Shown in pieces: positions 5,199-5,738 of a DNA stretch of 5,738 bases. The position numbers and the translations under genes are program-made. The notes beneath the pieces are model-generated. The model was not told the origin of the DNA, searched no databases, and saw nothing but the letters and a program-made list of their open reading frames with translations. The stretch spans positions 1 through 5,738 of the forward strand of contig CALWWO010000141.1 in NCBI GenBank assembly GCA_944385265.1, read 5' to 3'. How positions within the stretch are numbered: position 1 is the first letter of the stretch; each line of letters starts with the position of its first letter. Origin of the DNA: an uncultured Oscillospiraceae bacterium. Lineage in GTDB: Bacteria; Bacillota_A; Clostridia; Oscillospirales; Oscillospiraceae.

Positions 5199-5445
5199 AA
5201 AAGCAAATGAAAAAGTAGCCGAAAAAGTCACAGGCACTTTTAAGAAAGTAGAGAACAGCGTCGTCGACGGTTATAAGAAGATAGAGGATGGCGTAGTCGA
5301 TGGCTACAAAAAAATCGAAAACGGTGTCGTTGGCGGATACAAGAAGATAGAAGACGCTTTCGTCGAGCGATACCTTACAAAGGACGGCGAAACTGTAGAA
5401 GAAGCAAAAGAGAGGCTAAAACGCGAAGACGGAGTCTCAAAATAA
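5179..5445 (+). CDS. Small hendecad-repeat amphipathic protein
   Basis: An 88-aa, highly charged protein without a signal peptide or membrane helix. Residues 17-60 are four consecutive 11-residue units of the form VVDGYKKIEDG, with degenerate copies on either side (6-16 and from 61). Hydrophobic residues fall at unit positions 1, 5 and 8. This 4-3-4 spacing matches a hendecad amphipathic helix that could lie on a membrane or form a coiled coil. The C-terminus, FVERYLTKDGETVEEAKERL, is a distinct conserved-looking tail. The ATG follows AAGGA (5164-5168) by about 10 nt and lies inside the upstream gene. The function is unknown. Its place beside two membrane proteins suggests a membrane-associated partner (inferred). 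Confidence 0.87.
   Translation: MSKSKIEKANEKVAEKVTGTFKKVENSVVDGYKKIEDGVVDGYKKIENGVVGGYKKIEDAFVERYLTKDGETVEEAKERLKREDGVSK
5227..5358 (+). repeat. Four 33-bp coding repeats
   Basis: Four in-frame 33-bp units start at 5227, 5260, 5293 and 5326, each encoding one 11-residue repeat of the small amphipathic protein. The last three are near-identical in protein but differ at many third codon positions. This suggests old duplication held by selection on the protein, not a recent slippage event. Confidence 0.85.
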
Positions 5446-5458
5446 AGCAAAAAATTCC

Positions 5459-5489
5459 AATGCCCGGACGATATATGTGTCCGGGCATT
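5459..5489. terminator. Bidirectional terminator between convergent genes
   Basis: A perfect 11-bp stem, AATGCCCGGAC (5459-5469) with GTCCGGGCATT (5479-5489), encloses a 9-nt loop. On the minus strand a six-T run follows after GGAA, suiting the carboxylesterase gene. On the plus strand only a short T stretch follows, but the stem lies 13 nt after the stop of the 88-aa gene. It probably serves both sides. Confidence 0.8.
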
Positions 5490-5541
5490 TGAGTATCCAG
5501 TTGCAAATAGAACAATCTACAGTTTTTATTTTATACGCATT

Positions 5542-5738
5542 TTAATCATTATAAAAATTGTACGAGTACTCTTTTATGAATTTTGATACAGGCGTCTCCG
5601 GCGGGCGCATCATGCCGACGCGAAGCCCAAGCTCCATCACCCAAGGGTCATTTTTCATATCGCAGCTCGGCTCCCATACCGGAAGTCCTTTGCCGTTTGG
5701 ATCGCCGGTCTTACAGAAATTAGTCCAATAATCGCACA
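5542..5738 (-). CDS. Carboxylesterase type B, C-terminal fragment (window edge)
   Basis: The minus strand is open from the window edge to a TAA at 5542-5544, giving the last 64 residues of a protein whose start lies outside. It begins CDYWTNFCKTGDPNGKGLPV and continues with W-E-P. This matches the conserved C-terminal YW-NFA-TGDPNG-GLP-WP region of the type B carboxylesterase / p-nitrobenzyl esterase family, which are alpha/beta hydrolases. The catalytic serine, acid and histidine would lie upstream and cannot be checked. The gene converges on the membrane operon and shares its terminator. The 52 bp between stop and terminator hold nothing I can identify. Confidence 0.85.
   Translation of the reverse strand, partial: CDYWTNFCKTGDPNGKGLPVWEPSCDMKNDPWVMELGLRVGMMRPPETPVSKFIKEYSYNFYND

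Overview
The window looks like chromosomal DNA from a Gram-positive Firmicute, most likely a gut-type Clostridia (Eubacteriales). The grounds are a CCA-encoding Val-Asp-Phe-Gly-Cys tRNA cluster, near-consensus sigma-A promoters, strong GGAGG-type ribosome binding sites, PlsY and a YerC/YecD-family regulator, and mixed ATG/GTG/TTG starts. I cannot name a species.

Layout. (1) Positions 7-522 are a minus-strand tRNA operon. It has a perfect TTGACA-N17-TATAAT promoter at 494-522, five tRNA genes that all encode CCA, and a rho-independent terminator at 7-33. (2) Positions 593-3358 are a minus-strand housekeeping operon read in the order plsY (phospholipid synthesis), a YerC-like TrpR-fold regulator, a class I SAM methyltransferase resembling B. 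subtilis YqeM, and hslO (Hsp33 redox chaperone). It is driven by TTTACA-N17-TATAAT at 3330-3358. The regulator stop and methyltransferase start overlap as ATGA. I see no convincing terminator between hslO and the tRNA promoter. (3) Positions 3475-5489 are an accessory-looking module. A TetR-family regulator on the minus strand is divergent from a three-gene plus-strand operon. The operon encodes a 123-aa four-helix membrane protein with an internal duplication, a 231-aa multi-pass membrane protein of unknown function, and an 88-aa protein with tandem 11-residue amphipathic repeats. The three genes overlap (4 nt GTGA, then 20 nt). (4) A symmetric hairpin at 5459-5489 sits between this operon and the 3' end of a carboxylesterase type B gene (minus strand, cut by the window edge).

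How they work together. Regions 1 and 2 are ordinary housekeeping. Region 3 is the most interesting part. The shared intergenic region (4000-4134) carries two face-to-face promoters whose -10 boxes share the palindrome AGTATACT. It also carries a 22-bp imperfect palindrome in the tetR leader and an 11-bp palindrome over the tetR -35, both plausible operators. The simplest reading is a TetR-controlled, self-regulated membrane or envelope module of unknown function. This is inferred from layout, not from recognised enzymatic domains.
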